Part shown: positions 1 to 7,736 of the stretch, in pieces
Layout: every line of letters starts with the position of its first letter
Numbering within the stretch: the stretch's first letter is position 1
Translations under genes and position numbers: made by a program
Notes under the pieces: model-generated
Seen by the model: only the letters and a program-made list of their open reading frames with translations
The model's database searches: none
Told to the model about the DNA's origin: nothing
NCBI RefSeq assembly: GCF_042680805.1
Contig: NZ_JBHUEM010000052.1
Span: forward strand, 186,001-250,000
Length of the DNA: 64,000 bases
Direction: 5' to 3'
From: Bacillus_CJ salitolerans
GTDB taxonomy: Bacteria; Bacillota; Bacilli; Bacillales; SA4

Positions 1-681
1 ACATTAAAAGATTTTAACGTATATCGAAAAAAGTCACCTGTAACAAGTGTAAAAGAAGCAATGGTCTATCCTGGTGAATGGATTGTTGTGATGGGAGAAA
101 ACGGAGCCGGGAAAAGCACGTTATTACAAGGCTTGATGCAGCTACTTAAAACAACTGGCTATTACGAGTTACTTGAAAAACCTGTAAATAAAAAGACAGA
201 GATGTTTTCAAAGCTTGCTTATGTTTTCCAAAATCCTGAATTTCAATTTGTAACAAACTCAGTTTATGATGAAATGGCTCACTCGATGCGATTAGAAAAG
301 GAAGAGGAGTCTGTGATAACTGAAAAGGTAAATGTGATGTTAAAACGTTACTCGCTTGAAGCACATCAGCATAAACATCCGTATCAGTTATCGATTGGTC
401 AAAAGAGAAGATTAAGTGTAGCATCTTCTATCATGCAAAAGCAGCCCATATTACTTCTAGATGAGCCAACGTTTGGTCAGGATAGTAAAAATACGTTTGC
501 CCTACTAGAGTATTTAGAACAAGAAAGAAAAAAAGGTACCGCCATTGTAATGGTTACTCATGATAACAACATCGCTGAACATTATGCAACGAGAAAATGG
601 ACTGTTTCAAGCGGGAAGCTAATAGATGAATGTCCTATCCATCCGAGTGAATCCACTTTACTAATGAGAGTAGAGGGGTGA
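1..681 (+). CDS. ykoD: ECF transporter ATP-binding protein, YkoD-like, 5' truncated by the window edge
   Basis: The reading frame is open from base 1, so the gene starts outside the window; an internal ATG at 61 is not its start. The visible 226 residues are the second part of an ABC ATPase: Walker A GENGAGKST, Q-loop VFQNPEFQF, signature LSIGQKRRLS, Walker B ILLLDEPT and switch His in MVTHD. It probably energises uptake of a thiamine precursor at the inner face of the membrane, because it is followed by an EcfT-type permease (SD inside the end of this gene) and then by the thiamine biosynthesis genes. In B. subtilis YkoD carries two fused ATPase domains; only one is visible here. The substrate is inferred from context. 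Confidence 0.8.
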   Translation, partial: TLKDFNVYRKKSPVTSVKEAMVYPGEWIVVMGENGAGKSTLLQGLMQLLKTTGYYELLEKPVNKKTEMFSKLAYVFQNPEFQFVTNSVYDEMAHSMRLEKEEESVITEKVNVMLKRYSLEAHQHKHPYQLSIGQKRRLSVASSIMQKQPILLLDEPTFGQDSKNTFALLEYLEQERKKGTAIVMVTHDNNIAEHYATRKWTVSSGKLIDECPIHPSESTLLMRVEG

Positions 682-686
682 TGGAT

Positions 687-1472
687 ATGAAAGAAACCTG
701 GATGTATCAAATTAATCCTACATTAAAACTTTTCACTATGATTTTGCTTTTTATAGGTGTTTTAATGATTCATGACGTTAACACGATGTTAAACCTAACC
801 GTTTTAATGAGTGTATTGTTCTTTTTGTATAACGGATTCCCACTAAAGAGAGTCTTTTTGTTTATGATACCGTTCGCCTTAATCTTTATCTCTACTTCAT
901 CATCGATGATTATGTTTGGTAAGGGTGACACGACCTGGTTTAAGTGGGGACTCATTCATATAACAGAGGAAAGCTTTTACAGGGGGATTCACATTGGTTT
1001 ACGTGCGCTTATGTTTGCCTTTTTAGGGCTTACGTTTTCGTTAACAACGAAACCAGTGATGCTGTTTTATTCACTAATGCAGCAAGTGAAGCTTAGTCCC
1101 AAATATGCGTATAGCTTTCTAGCAGGCTATCGATTAATTCCAATTATGATCGATGAATTTCAAGTCATTCATAGCGCCTTAAAGGTGAGGGGACTAGAAC
1201 GAAAAAAAGGAATTATGTCTATCCCGGGGAAGTTTAAGGCATATAGTATCCCTTTATTATCTCAAAGTATACGTAGAGCATTCCGGATTGCTGTTGCCAT
1301 GGAAGCTAAGAAGTTTCGTTCAACACAATCTAGAACCTACTATTACCAGGTTGGGTTCTCTAAGATGGATATTTTCTTTGTATTAGTCGTTCTAGTGCTT
1401 GTGTTGCTGGCTTTTTCAGTTTCGAATTACTATCCGTATTTTCCGATTGAAGACGTTCGATATGATAACTAG
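687..1472 (+). CDS. ykoC: ECF transporter transmembrane protein (EcfT), YkoC-like
   Basis: EcfT-type membrane protein that couples the ATPase to a substrate-binding component. About five to six hydrophobic segments are visible: three near the N-terminus, one near residue 115, one at the very C-terminus. Between them is a cytoplasmic region with the family's paired Ala-Arg-Gly-type coupling motifs, here ALKVRGLE and AMEAKKFR, the second being a variant. GTG at 678 and ATG at 681 are in frame, but they lie within the SD-like stretch AGAGGGGTGAT, so ATG 687 is the best start. Co-transcribed with the thi genes downstream (15 bp to tenI). A thiamine or hydroxymethylpyrimidine role is inferred from context. 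Confidence 0.8.
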   Translation: MKETWMYQINPTLKLFTMILLFIGVLMIHDVNTMLNLTVLMSVLFFLYNGFPLKRVFLFMIPFALIFISTSSSMIMFGKGDTTWFKWGLIHITEESFYRGIHIGLRALMFAFLGLTFSLTTKPVMLFYSLMQQVKLSPKYAYSFLAGYRLIPIMIDEFQVIHSALKVRGLERKKGIMSIPGKFKAYSIPLLSQSIRRAFRIAVAMEAKKFRSTQSRTYYYQVGFSKMDIFFVLVVLVLVLLAFSVSNYYPYFPIEDVRYDN

Positions 1473-1486
1473 AAAGGACTTTCGTT

Positions 1487-2110
1487 ATGAGTATCCACTT
1501 AGTATCTAACGGTACACGATCTCTTGAACATTATTCACATATAGCCAAACAGGTTGACTCGTATGTGGATTATTTTCATTTGAGGGAAAAGCAACTTACA
1601 GCAAGAGAACTATATAACGGCGCCCTGCTGCTCATAAAAACAGGCATTCAGCCTGAAAAAATAATTATCAACGATCGAATTGATGTGGCAATGGCGTTAG
1701 GGGTCGGTGTCCATCTTGCTTATCATAGCCTACCAATTCATGAGGTCAGTCGAACGTTCCCAAGTATTCAAATAAGTTCTTCTACACATTCACTTGAAGA
1801 AGCAAGAGAAAAAGCAAACGCTGGTGCTCGCTTCCTGTTTTTTGGTCATATTTATCAGACCTCTTCAAAGCCTGGGTTGAATCCAAGAGGATGCAAGAAG
1901 TTACAGAATGTTTGTCAGCACGTAACAAAGCCTGTCATTGCAATCGGGGGAATTACTCCAGAAAATGTAGGAGAGGTTTTGGAGCATGGTGCAGCTGGGG
2001 TGGCTGTCATGTCGGGAATTTTAAATCACCATAATCCACAAGCATCAGCTAAACAGTACCATCTTGCGATCAAAACGTGGAAAGGAGGTCATCATGAAAA
2101 AACAGTATGA
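1487..2110 (+). CDS. tenI: thiazole tautomerase TenI
   Basis: ThiE-fold (beta/alpha)8 protein of 207 aa. TenI isomerises the thiazole phosphate carboxylate made by ThiG into its aromatic tautomer. Visible motifs: FHLREKQL near residue 26, NDRIDVAMALGVGVHL near residue 63, the TenI-type segment FFGHIYQTSSKPG near residue 122 (contains the expected catalytic His), and the phosphate-binding IAIGGITPENV and GVAVMSGI near the C-terminus. It is told apart from the true ThiE of this operon (start 6027) by the GHIYQT segment, where ThiE has GPMYTTKTK. SD AGAAAGGA precedes the ATG. It overlaps thiO by 17 bp. Confidence 0.88.
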   Translation: MSIHLVSNGTRSLEHYSHIAKQVDSYVDYFHLREKQLTARELYNGALLLIKTGIQPEKIIINDRIDVAMALGVGVHLAYHSLPIHEVSRTFPSIQISSSTHSLEEAREKANAGARFLFFGHIYQTSSKPGLNPRGCKKLQNVCQHVTKPVIAIGGITPENVGEVLEHGAAGVAVMSGILNHHNPQASAKQYHLAIKTWKGGHHEKTV

Positions 2111-3224
2111 TGTTCTGATTGTAGGCGGGGGAATTATTGGTCATTCTATCGCGTACACACTCAGTAAGCGAGGAAGCTCTGTGTTAGTCCTTGAAAAAGG
2201 GGAAATCAATGAGAAAGCTTCACAAAGGGCAGCTGGAATGCTTGCTGCCCAAGGTGAAGTAAAAGAGGATGGTCCATTATTTCAGCTTGCTCGAAAAAGC
2301 CGCAACACCTTTCCTGCTCTAAAGGATGAGTTAAAAGAACAGTCAGGGATTGATATCGAGCTCATAGAAAAAGGAATGCTAAATGTCGCTATGACTGATG
2401 AAAAAGCAGATGAATTGAAAGAAATGATTCTTTTTCAACAGTCAGCAGGAGAAGATGCAATATGGCTAAGTGCTAAGGAAGCGAATGAGCTTGAGCCAGG
2501 CTTGTCAACCAATATTATCGGTGCGATGTATGCACCAAAGGATGGCCAAGTTTCAGCACCAAAACTTGCCCATGCTTTCGCAAAAGCAGCTAGTTCTCTT
2601 GGGGCTGACATACAAGAGCATACTGAAGTAGTCAAAATATTATCGAAACAAGGGAAGTGTGTAGGGGTTGAAACTGCTTGTGACACATTCTTGGCAGAAC
2701 ATGTTGTCGTAACCACTGGGGCTTGGACAAAGCAAGTTCTTCAATCAGCAGGTCTCACTCTTCCTATTTATCCGGTTAAAGGTGAGTGCATTTCTGTTCA
2801 TTCTCATCGGTCCATTATCGAAAAGACAATCTTTACAGATGAATGCTACGTTGTGCCTAAGTGTGAGGGAAGATTCATTATTGGTGCAACAATGGTACCA
2901 AATACGTTTGATGAACAAGTTCGTGTTGGTAGTGTTACGGGCCTATTAAACAAAGCTATGAATCTAGTACCCTTCCTTAAAGATACAACATGGGAGAAAG
3001 TCTGGGCTGGTATTCGTCCCCAAACAATAGATGGGCTCCCGTTCATGGGGGAACATCCTATGATTCAAGGACTCTATGTTTCTACTGGTCATTATCGAAA
3101 TGGAATTTTGTTAAGCCCTATAACTGGCGAGATCATGGCAGATATGATCCACGGCGTCCCAAACAATCAAGATATAACAGCCTTTTCATTGCATAGAGCT
3201 ATTAAGGAGGTAGAGCAGCCTTGA
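2094..3224 (+). CDS. thiO: glycine oxidase ThiO
   Basis: FAD-dependent glycine oxidase that supplies dehydroglycine (glycine imine) for thiazole synthesis in the cytoplasm. The N-terminus has the Rossmann dinucleotide motif VGGGIIGHSIAYTL, followed about 20 residues later by the acidic strand end VLEKG; the C-terminus has the D-amino-acid-oxidase-family FAD segment STGHYRNGILLSP. The 376 aa length is usual for the family. An in-frame ATG at 2064 exists, but ATG 2094 is preceded by the perfect SD AAAGGAGGT, so it is taken as the start. That start lies inside the end of tenI, and the stop overlaps the thiS start codon, which points to translational coupling. Confidence 0.92.
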   Translation: MKKQYDVLIVGGGIIGHSIAYTLSKRGSSVLVLEKGEINEKASQRAAGMLAAQGEVKEDGPLFQLARKSRNTFPALKDELKEQSGIDIELIEKGMLNVAMTDEKADELKEMILFQQSAGEDAIWLSAKEANELEPGLSTNIIGAMYAPKDGQVSAPKLAHAFAKAASSLGADIQEHTEVVKILSKQGKCVGVETACDTFLAEHVVVTTGAWTKQVLQSAGLTLPIYPVKGECISVHSHRSIIEKTIFTDECYVVPKCEGRFIIGATMVPNTFDEQVRVGSVTGLLNKAMNLVPFLKDTTWEKVWAGIRPQTIDGLPFMGEHPMIQGLYVSTGHYRNGILLSPITGEIMADMIHGVPNNQDITAFSLHRAIKEVEQP

Positions 3225-3424
3225 ACTTAAAAATTAATGGGGATCTAGTCGAGGTTCCAAATGATTTAAAAACGGTTTCAGATTTACTCGCTCATTTTAA
3301 TCTTCAAGAAAGAGTTGTCATTATTGAGCATAATCAAGACATTATCGCAAAGGAAAACCACCATATTGCCACATTGTCAGATGGAGACCAAATTGAAATA
3401 GTACATTTTGTAGGAGGCGGATGA
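3221..3424 (+). CDS. thiS: sulfur carrier protein ThiS
   Basis: Small ubiquitin-like sulfur carrier of 67 aa. The C-terminus ends HFVGGG with the diagnostic Gly-Gly that ThiF adenylates and that becomes a thiocarboxylate donating sulfur to ThiG. The start is TTG at 3221, overlapping the TGA stop of thiO (TTGA), with SD AAGGAGG 14 bp upstream. The next gene, thiG, begins 2 bp after the stop, as expected for partners needed together. Confidence 0.92.
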   Translation: MNLKINGDLVEVPNDLKTVSDLLAHFNLQERVVIIEHNQDIIAKENHHIATLSDGDQIEIVHFVGGG

Positions 3425-3425
3425 T

Positions 3426-4193
3426 ATGTTAAAAATTGGACCATACTCATTTCAATCAAGATTACTTTTAGGTACTGGAAAATATCCAAACTTTGATATT
3501 CAAAAGGAAGCAGTCGATGTGTCTGAGGCTGAAATCCTTACGTTTGCAGTTAGGAGAATGAACATATTTGAATCAAGCCAACCAAACTTCTTAGAAAAAT
3601 TAGACCTAAAAAAATTCACACTACTTCCGAATACTGCAGGCGCGAAAACAGCAGAAGAAGCTGTACGTATTGCGAAGCTTGCAAAGGCATCAGGTCTTTG
3701 TGACATGATTAAAGTAGAAGTGATTGGTGACTTCACAACATTACTTCCTGATCCGATAGAAACGGTGAAAGCATCAGAAATTCTTTTAGAGGAAGGATTC
3801 ATCGTTTTACCTTATATTTCTGACGATGTTATACTAGCCAAAAGACTACAACAACTAGGAGTACATGCTGTTATGCCAGGAGCCTCTCCAATTGGCTCAG
3901 GGCAAGGGATCATAAATCCATTAAACTTAAGTCTCATTATCGAACAAGCGGACGTTCCGGTTATTGTTGATGCAGGTATTGGATCACCAGCGGATGCTGC
4001 TTATGCAATGGAGCTTGGTGCAGATGGAGTGCTTTTAAATACAGCCGTATCTGACGCGAAAGATCCTGTCAAAATGGCTAAAGCGATGAAGCTTGGCATT
4101 GAAGCAGGAAGATTGGGCTTTGAAGCAGGGCGAATCCCGAAAAAGAAATATGCAACAGCAAGTAGTCCAATGGAAGGATTGAGCACTGTTTGA
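3426..4193 (+). CDS. thiG: thiazole synthase ThiG
   Basis: Condenses 1-deoxy-D-xylulose 5-phosphate, dehydroglycine and ThiS-thiocarboxylate sulfur to the thiazole phosphate carboxylate. The 255 aa protein is full length. Visible are the N-terminal LLLGTGKYP, the Schiff-base lysine region DMIKVEVIGD near residue 97, and the phosphate-binding loops PGASPIGSGQG and VDAGIGSPADAAYAMELGAD. ATG 3426 has SD GTAGGAGGCGG. The last bases overlap the TTG start of thiF. Confidence 0.94.
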   Translation: MLKIGPYSFQSRLLLGTGKYPNFDIQKEAVDVSEAEILTFAVRRMNIFESSQPNFLEKLDLKKFTLLPNTAGAKTAEEAVRIAKLAKASGLCDMIKVEVIGDFTTLLPDPIETVKASEILLEEGFIVLPYISDDVILAKRLQQLGVHAVMPGASPIGSGQGIINPLNLSLIIEQADVPVIVDAGIGSPADAAYAMELGADGVLLNTAVSDAKDPVKMAKAMKLGIEAGRLGFEAGRIPKKKYATASSPMEGLSTV

Positions 4194-5209
4194 GTGAAAG
4201 ATATTCAAGGCAGGAATTGTTTGCACCCATAGGAGTAGAAGGGCAAAAGAAGCTACGTGAAAAGCATGTTCTCATAATTGGGGCAGGAGCATTAGGAAGT
4301 GGTAATGCGGAAGCACTTGTTCGTGCAGGTGTTGGGAAAGTGACGATTGTCGATCGAGATTATGTAGAATGGAGTAATCTCCAAAGGCAACAATTATACA
4401 CAGAAAGCGATGCTCAAGAAAGATTACCAAAAGCTATTGCAGCGAAAAATAGGCTGATGCAAGTAAACTCGGAGGTTGAAGTCGAAGCTGTTGTGACAGA
4501 CGCGAATGTCGCTGAACTGGAAGGTTTAGTGAAAAACGTTCATGTAATGATCGATGCAACTGACAATTTTGATACGAGACTGATCATGAATGATATCTCA
4601 CAAAAATATAACATTCCATGGGTGTATGGTGCGTGTGTGGGGAGTTATGGAATAAGCTATACAATCCTTCCTGGACATACGCCTTGTCTCCATTGCTTAC
4701 TGGAACGCGTGCCGCTTGGTGGTATTACATGTGATACAGTGGGGATTATTAGTCCAGCTGTTGGCATGGTCGTTGCTTATCAAGTCTCAGAGGCATTAAA
4801 GGTGTTAGTTGAAGATTTTGATCATATTCGCAAAAAGCTTGTCACCTTTGATTTGTGGACAAATCAATCAGTATCCATGTCGGTAGACAAACTAAAAAGA
4901 GACACTTGTTTATCCTGTGGACACGATCGTACGTACCCATTTCTTGCCTATGAAAACCAAGTGAAGACAGCGGTTTTATGTGGAAGAAACACCGTGCAAA
5001 TTAGACCTCAAGAGGGAGCAACACGTAATCTAGATCAAGTAGCCGATCAATTAATGAAGTCAGGCGGAAAAGTAGAGCGAAACCCGTTTTTACTCTCATT
5101 TGAAACAGGCGAGGTGCGTCTTGTTATTTTTAAGGATGGCCGTGTGCTTGTTCATGGGACTAACAATATAACCGAGGCAAAAGGACTATACCATCGATAT
5201 TTAGGATAG
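4190..5209 (+). CDS. thiF: ThiS adenylyltransferase ThiF
   Basis: E1/MoeB-type enzyme that adenylates the ThiS C-terminus before sulfur transfer. Visible: nucleotide-binding IIGAGALGSGNAEAL near residue 30, the aspartate and arginine segment VDRDYVEWSNLQRQQLY, ATDNFDTR, a Cys in GGITCDTVG at the position of the usual catalytic cysteine, and two CxxC zinc pairs (CLHC near 163, CLSC near 241). After the zinc region, about 80 residues form a C-terminal extension also known in Bacillus ThiF. The TTG start at 4190 overlaps the thiG stop (TTGA), the second such UUG overlap in this operon. Confidence 0.9.
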   Translation: MSERYSRQELFAPIGVEGQKKLREKHVLIIGAGALGSGNAEALVRAGVGKVTIVDRDYVEWSNLQRQQLYTESDAQERLPKAIAAKNRLMQVNSEVEVEAVVTDANVAELEGLVKNVHVMIDATDNFDTRLIMNDISQKYNIPWVYGACVGSYGISYTILPGHTPCLHCLLERVPLGGITCDTVGIISPAVGMVVAYQVSEALKVLVEDFDHIRKKLVTFDLWTNQSVSMSVDKLKRDTCLSCGHDRTYPFLAYENQVKTAVLCGRNTVQIRPQEGATRNLDQVADQLMKSGGKVERNPFLLSFETGEVRLVIFKDGRVLVHGTNNITEAKGLYHRYLG

Positions 5210-5220
5210 AGGTGAAGATC

Positions 5221-6030
5221 ATGTCAGCTGTAAAAGCTTTAAGCATAGCTGGTTCTGATAGTGGCGGGGGAGCTGGAATTCAAGCAGACCTCAAAACCTT
5301 CCAGGAGTTAGAGGTGTACGGAATGTCTGCAGTTACAGCCATTACGGCACAAAACACGCTAGGTGTACAAGGAGTATATCCGATGGCTGTTGATGCGATT
5401 GTTCACCAACTACAATCTATTGCTGACGATTTAACGCCACAAGCGTTGAAAACAGGTATGCTTTTCAGTGGTGAATTGATTACCGCTGTTGCAAACACAA
5501 TAAAAAAATACAGTTGGAAAAATATTGTCGTAGACCCTGTAATGGTTGCGAAGGGAGGAGCATCATTGCTACAAGAAGAAGCGATTGATGCGATGAAAAA
5601 AGAACTGATCCCTTTGGCAACTGTGATTACACCGAATATTCCAGAAGCAGAGGTGCTTACGGGTTTACGAATAAACTCGATGGAGGACCGTAAGAAAGCG
5701 GCGACTCTCCTTCGAAATATGGGTGCTCATTTTATCGTGATCAAGGGCGGGCATGGTGAAGAGGAAACAGCCAGTGATTTAGTTTTTGATGGTACACGAT
5801 ACCAAATCATAAGTAGCCCGCGTATTCAAACGAAAAATACACATGGAACAGGTTGCACATTCTCTGCTGCCATTACAGCTCACCTTGCAAAAGGAATCGA
5901 GCCAATCGAAGCCATTAAACTAGCAAAAGACTTTATTCATCATGCCATTCAATATGATTTGAAAATTGGATCTGGTCATGGCCCAACCAACCACTTTGCT
6001 TTTAAAAAGTACGGGGTAAGTACAAAATGA
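5221..6030 (+). CDS. thiD: bifunctional hydroxymethylpyrimidine kinase / phosphomethylpyrimidine kinase ThiD
   Basis: Ribokinase-superfamily enzyme that phosphorylates HMP to HMP-P and then to HMP-PP, the pyrimidine half of thiamine. Motifs: SIAGSDSGGGAGIQADLKTF near the N-terminus, VDPVMVAKGG near residue 108, ITPNIPEAEVL, VIKGGHG and the anion-hole/catalytic NTHGTGCTFSAAI near residue 208. GTG 5212 is in frame but is part of the SD (GATAGAGGTGA), so ATG 5221 is chosen, giving 269 aa. The ATGA at 6027 couples it to thiE. Confidence 0.92.
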   Translation: MSAVKALSIAGSDSGGGAGIQADLKTFQELEVYGMSAVTAITAQNTLGVQGVYPMAVDAIVHQLQSIADDLTPQALKTGMLFSGELITAVANTIKKYSWKNIVVDPVMVAKGGASLLQEEAIDAMKKELIPLATVITPNIPEAEVLTGLRINSMEDRKKAATLLRNMGAHFIVIKGGHGEEETASDLVFDGTRYQIISSPRIQTKNTHGTGCTFSAAITAHLAKGIEPIEAIKLAKDFIHHAIQYDLKIGSGHGPTNHFAFKKYGVSTK

Positions 6031-6668
6031 ATATAAGAGAAAAGCTGCAACTTTATTTTGTAATGGGAAGTCCAAACTGTCCGCACCAAAACCCAGTTGA
6101 AGTTCTAGAAAAAGCACTGCTTGGCGGGATCACACTTTTTCAATTTCGTGAAAAAGGTGAACATGCATTTACTGGTATAGCCAAACTAGAATTAGCGAAA
6201 ACGCTACTGTCAGTTTGTCATCAATACGGAGTTCCATTTATCGTGAATGATGATATTGAGCTTGCCATAGAAGTGAATGCTGATGGTGTGCATATTGGGC
6301 AAGATGATGAAGATATTGAAAGTGTTAGAAACAAGCTAGGACAGAAAATAGTGGGAGTTTCTGCACATAATCTTGAAGAGGCAAAGCTTGCCATTCAAAA
6401 GGGGGCCGATTATATAGGTGTTGGTCCCATGTATACGACAAAAACAAAGCTTGATGCAAGGGAAGTGCAAGGACCGCAAATCATAAAGCAAATGCGTGAA
6501 GCCAACCTTACCATTCCGATTGTCGGAATCGGAGGAATCACGAAAGACAATGCAAAAGAAGTGTTCTATGCTGGTGCAGACGGAATTGCTGTTATATCAG
6601 CAATTGCAAGTGACGATTTTCCAGAAATTGCTGTAAAAGAATTGAGAAATGTTCCAAGAACTGTTTAA
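6027..6668 (+). CDS. thiE: thiamine-phosphate synthase ThiE
   Basis: Joins HMP-PP and thiazole phosphate to thiamine phosphate. Full length at 213 aa with the ThiE series TLFQFREKG, FIVNDDIELAIEVNADGVHIGQDD, IVGVSAHNLEEA, VGPMYTTKTK and IVGIGGITKDN. Its start codon overlaps the thiD stop (ATGA). It is the last gene of the run; a terminator stem begins within its final codons. Together with tenI it makes two ThiE-fold paralogues in one operon, with different catalytic loops. Confidence 0.93.
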   Translation: MNIREKLQLYFVMGSPNCPHQNPVEVLEKALLGGITLFQFREKGEHAFTGIAKLELAKTLLSVCHQYGVPFIVNDDIELAIEVNADGVHIGQDDEDIESVRNKLGQKIVGVSAHNLEEAKLAIQKGADYIGVGPMYTTKTKLDAREVQGPQIIKQMREANLTIPIVGIGGITKDNAKEVFYAGADGIAVISAIASDDFPEIAVKELRNVPRTV

Positions 6669-6683
6669 TGCAGTTCTTTTTTT
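6656..6683 (+). terminator. terminator of the thiamine operon
   Basis: Eight-bp perfect stem AAGAACTG / CAGTTCTT with a 7-nt loop followed by a T tract. The left arm lies in the last codons of thiE. The convergent gene at 6682-7191 ends in the same T tract. Confidence 0.85.
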
Positions 6684-7191
6684 ATGTATACTCCTTATCT
6701 GAACGGGTATGAAGGATCGCTAACAATAATTTTCGTACAAAATTTCCAATAAGAAAACCGATAATGACAGAAATAATAGGAGTGAAGATGGGGCCAAATG
6801 TAATAGAAAAAATAGGCTTACTCGAAAAAATAACACCTACAGTTGTAATATAAGCAGCGATGGAAAAAGGAATGGATTCAAATGGATTTCGCTTTATGTG
6901 AAGCTTCTCTTTGGCGGACTTATAGGCATCCCACATCGCAAAAACATACAGACATGGATAGAACATAATCCACTGATAATCGACAATCGAGATAGCCTGC
7001 TGGGTGTCACCTTGAAAACTATATACAATGGCCTCGTTTAAATGGCCTTGAACATTAATTAAAAATTCTAAAATAATAAAAAGAATCCCTTTGATATAAT
7101 GCTTATTTAATATCTGGGCAAAGCCAGGAAGAGCAATGCTCCATAATAGCATCTCAATAGGGTACGTATCTCTCATTTCAGTTCTTGTCAT
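6682..7191 (-). CDS. polytopic membrane protein of unknown function
   Basis: I do not recognise a named family. The 169 aa product has a short polar N-terminus, then hydrophobic stretches near residues 10-25, 31-46, 75-90, 105-122 and 130-160, so four or five membrane segments are likely. The segment PGFAQILNKHYIKGILFI resembles a motif seen in small uncharacterised Bacillus membrane proteins. In-frame ATGs occur at 7209 and 7203, but ATG 7191 sits a few bases after GAGGTG and is the better start. It converges on the thi operon and diverges from the bmr control region. Confidence 0.7.
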   Translation of the reverse strand: MTRTEMRDTYPIEMLLWSIALPGFAQILNKHYIKGILFIILEFLINVQGHLNEAIVYSFQGDTQQAISIVDYQWIMFYPCLYVFAMWDAYKSAKEKLHIKRNPFESIPFSIAAYITTVGVIFSSKPIFSITFGPIFTPIISVIIGFLIGNFVRKLLLAILHTRSDKEYT

Positions 7192-7346
7192 AAGGCACCT
7201 CATAGCCATTGAGTAATAAAATGGTAGTAGGAAAGTGGAAAATCATTTCCTGTTAATTATTAAGTTGGACAAAAAAGGCGATTTCTATAATTTATTTCGA
7301 AATAATAATTATTTATTTCGAGGTATATTTTTTAGAAAGATGGTAA

Positions 7347-7376
7347 TTGACACAGAATTGTAAAAAATGGTACTCT
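7347..7376 (+). promoter_or_regulatory. sigma-A-like promoter of the bmr leader
   Basis: Perfect -35 TTGACA (7347-7352), 18-bp spacer, -10 TACTCT (7371-7376). The start point would be near 7383, about 30 bp before the first leader ORF. Upstream, AT-rich DNA carries two direct copies of ATTTATTTCGA about 20 bp apart (near 7291 and 7311), which could be an UP element or an operator. Confidence 0.6.
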
Positions 7377-7415
7377 TACATACATAGAATATTTTGGAAA
7401 GGGAGGTTACGTGTG

Positions 7416-7487
7416 ATGAACAATAGACAACTAAAGGCAAATCATATATTTATCATTCATATCGTGACCCCATACTTGTATTCTTAG
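7416..7487 (+). CDS. bmrB: leader peptide 1 of the bmrCD attenuator (BmrB-like)
   Basis: A 23-codon ORF (ATG 7416, TAG 7485-7487; GTG 7413 is in frame directly upstream) with SD GGGAGG at 7401-7406. The peptide begins MNNRQLKANHIF and ends VTPYLYS. It lies between a promoter and an intrinsic terminator whose stem begins 17 bp after its stop codon, upstream of a drug-exporter pair. B. subtilis bmrCD is known to be preceded by a leader ORF, bmrB, that controls a transcriptional attenuator. Sequence identity with BmrB was not checked, so the symbol is given by position and role. Confidence 0.6.
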   Translation: MNNRQLKANHIFIIHIVTPYLYS

Positions 7488-7515
7488 TTGATATAGGAAT
7501 AATGGTGTAGGTCAC
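7464..7515 (+). promoter_or_regulatory. candidate antiterminator pairing in the bmr leader
   Basis: GTGACC and CCAT (7464-7473, codons 17-20 of leader 1) can pair with ATGG (7502-7505) and GGTCAC (7510-7515), leaving TGTA bulged. This uses the left arm of the terminator at 7504-7538, so the two structures exclude each other. A ribosome reaching the end of the leader would block the pairing and favour termination; one stalled earlier would allow it. The pairing is seen in the sequence; the mechanism is inference. Confidence 0.45.
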
Positions 7516-7538
7516 TTTTGTGGTCTGCGCCTTTTTTT
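7504..7538 (+). terminator. attenuator terminator 1 of bmrCD
   Basis: Twelve-bp stem (several G-U pairs) between GGTGTAGGTCAC (7504-7515) and GTGGTCTGCGCC (7520-7531), 4-nt loop, then seven T. It lies between leader ORF 1 and the structural genes. Confidence 0.75.
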
Positions 7539-7550
7539 ATTTTGTTAGAA

Positions 7551-7586
7551 GGCACATTCTTTTTAAAATGTGCCTTTTTTTTTTTG
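7551..7586 (+). terminator. attenuator terminator 2 of bmrCD
   Basis: Stem GGCACATT / AATGTGCC followed by twelve T, 13 bp after terminator 1. A third, weak stem (TCGG/CCGA flanked by A and T runs, about 7588-7610) follows. Confidence 0.75.
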
Positions 7587-7642
7587 GTAAAAGTCGGTCA
7601 TTCCGATTTTTATAGATTACAAATCATAAGGAGGAACAAATC

Positions 7643-7699
7643 ATGAGAAATGCGAGTGTACGATTAATTTGTTTTGCTGGAGAGAAAGAGGGCGGATAA
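7643..7699 (+). CDS. leader peptide 2 upstream of bmrC
   Basis: An 18-codon ORF with a strong SD (AAGGAGG, 8 bp before ATG 7643), product MRNASVRLICFAGEKEGG. It lies after both terminators and 37 bp before bmrC. The strong SD and defined stop suggest real translation. It could control translation or late termination for bmrC, or be an independent small peptide. No paralogue is recognised. Confidence 0.5.
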   Translation: MRNASVRLICFAGEKEGG

Positions 7700-7736
7700 C
7701 GATGGAGTTATTTAGGAAAAGGGGAGTGGACATTTT

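Noticed and set aside
2990..3196. Other-frame ORFs within thiO, thiG and similar genes on both strands
   Set aside because: They lie inside strongly supported genes, lack SDs and show no family motifs.
1..6668. TPP riboswitch inside the thiamine operon
   Set aside because: Gene junctions are too tight (overlaps or gaps of 15 bp or less) to hold one; it is expected upstream of base 1.
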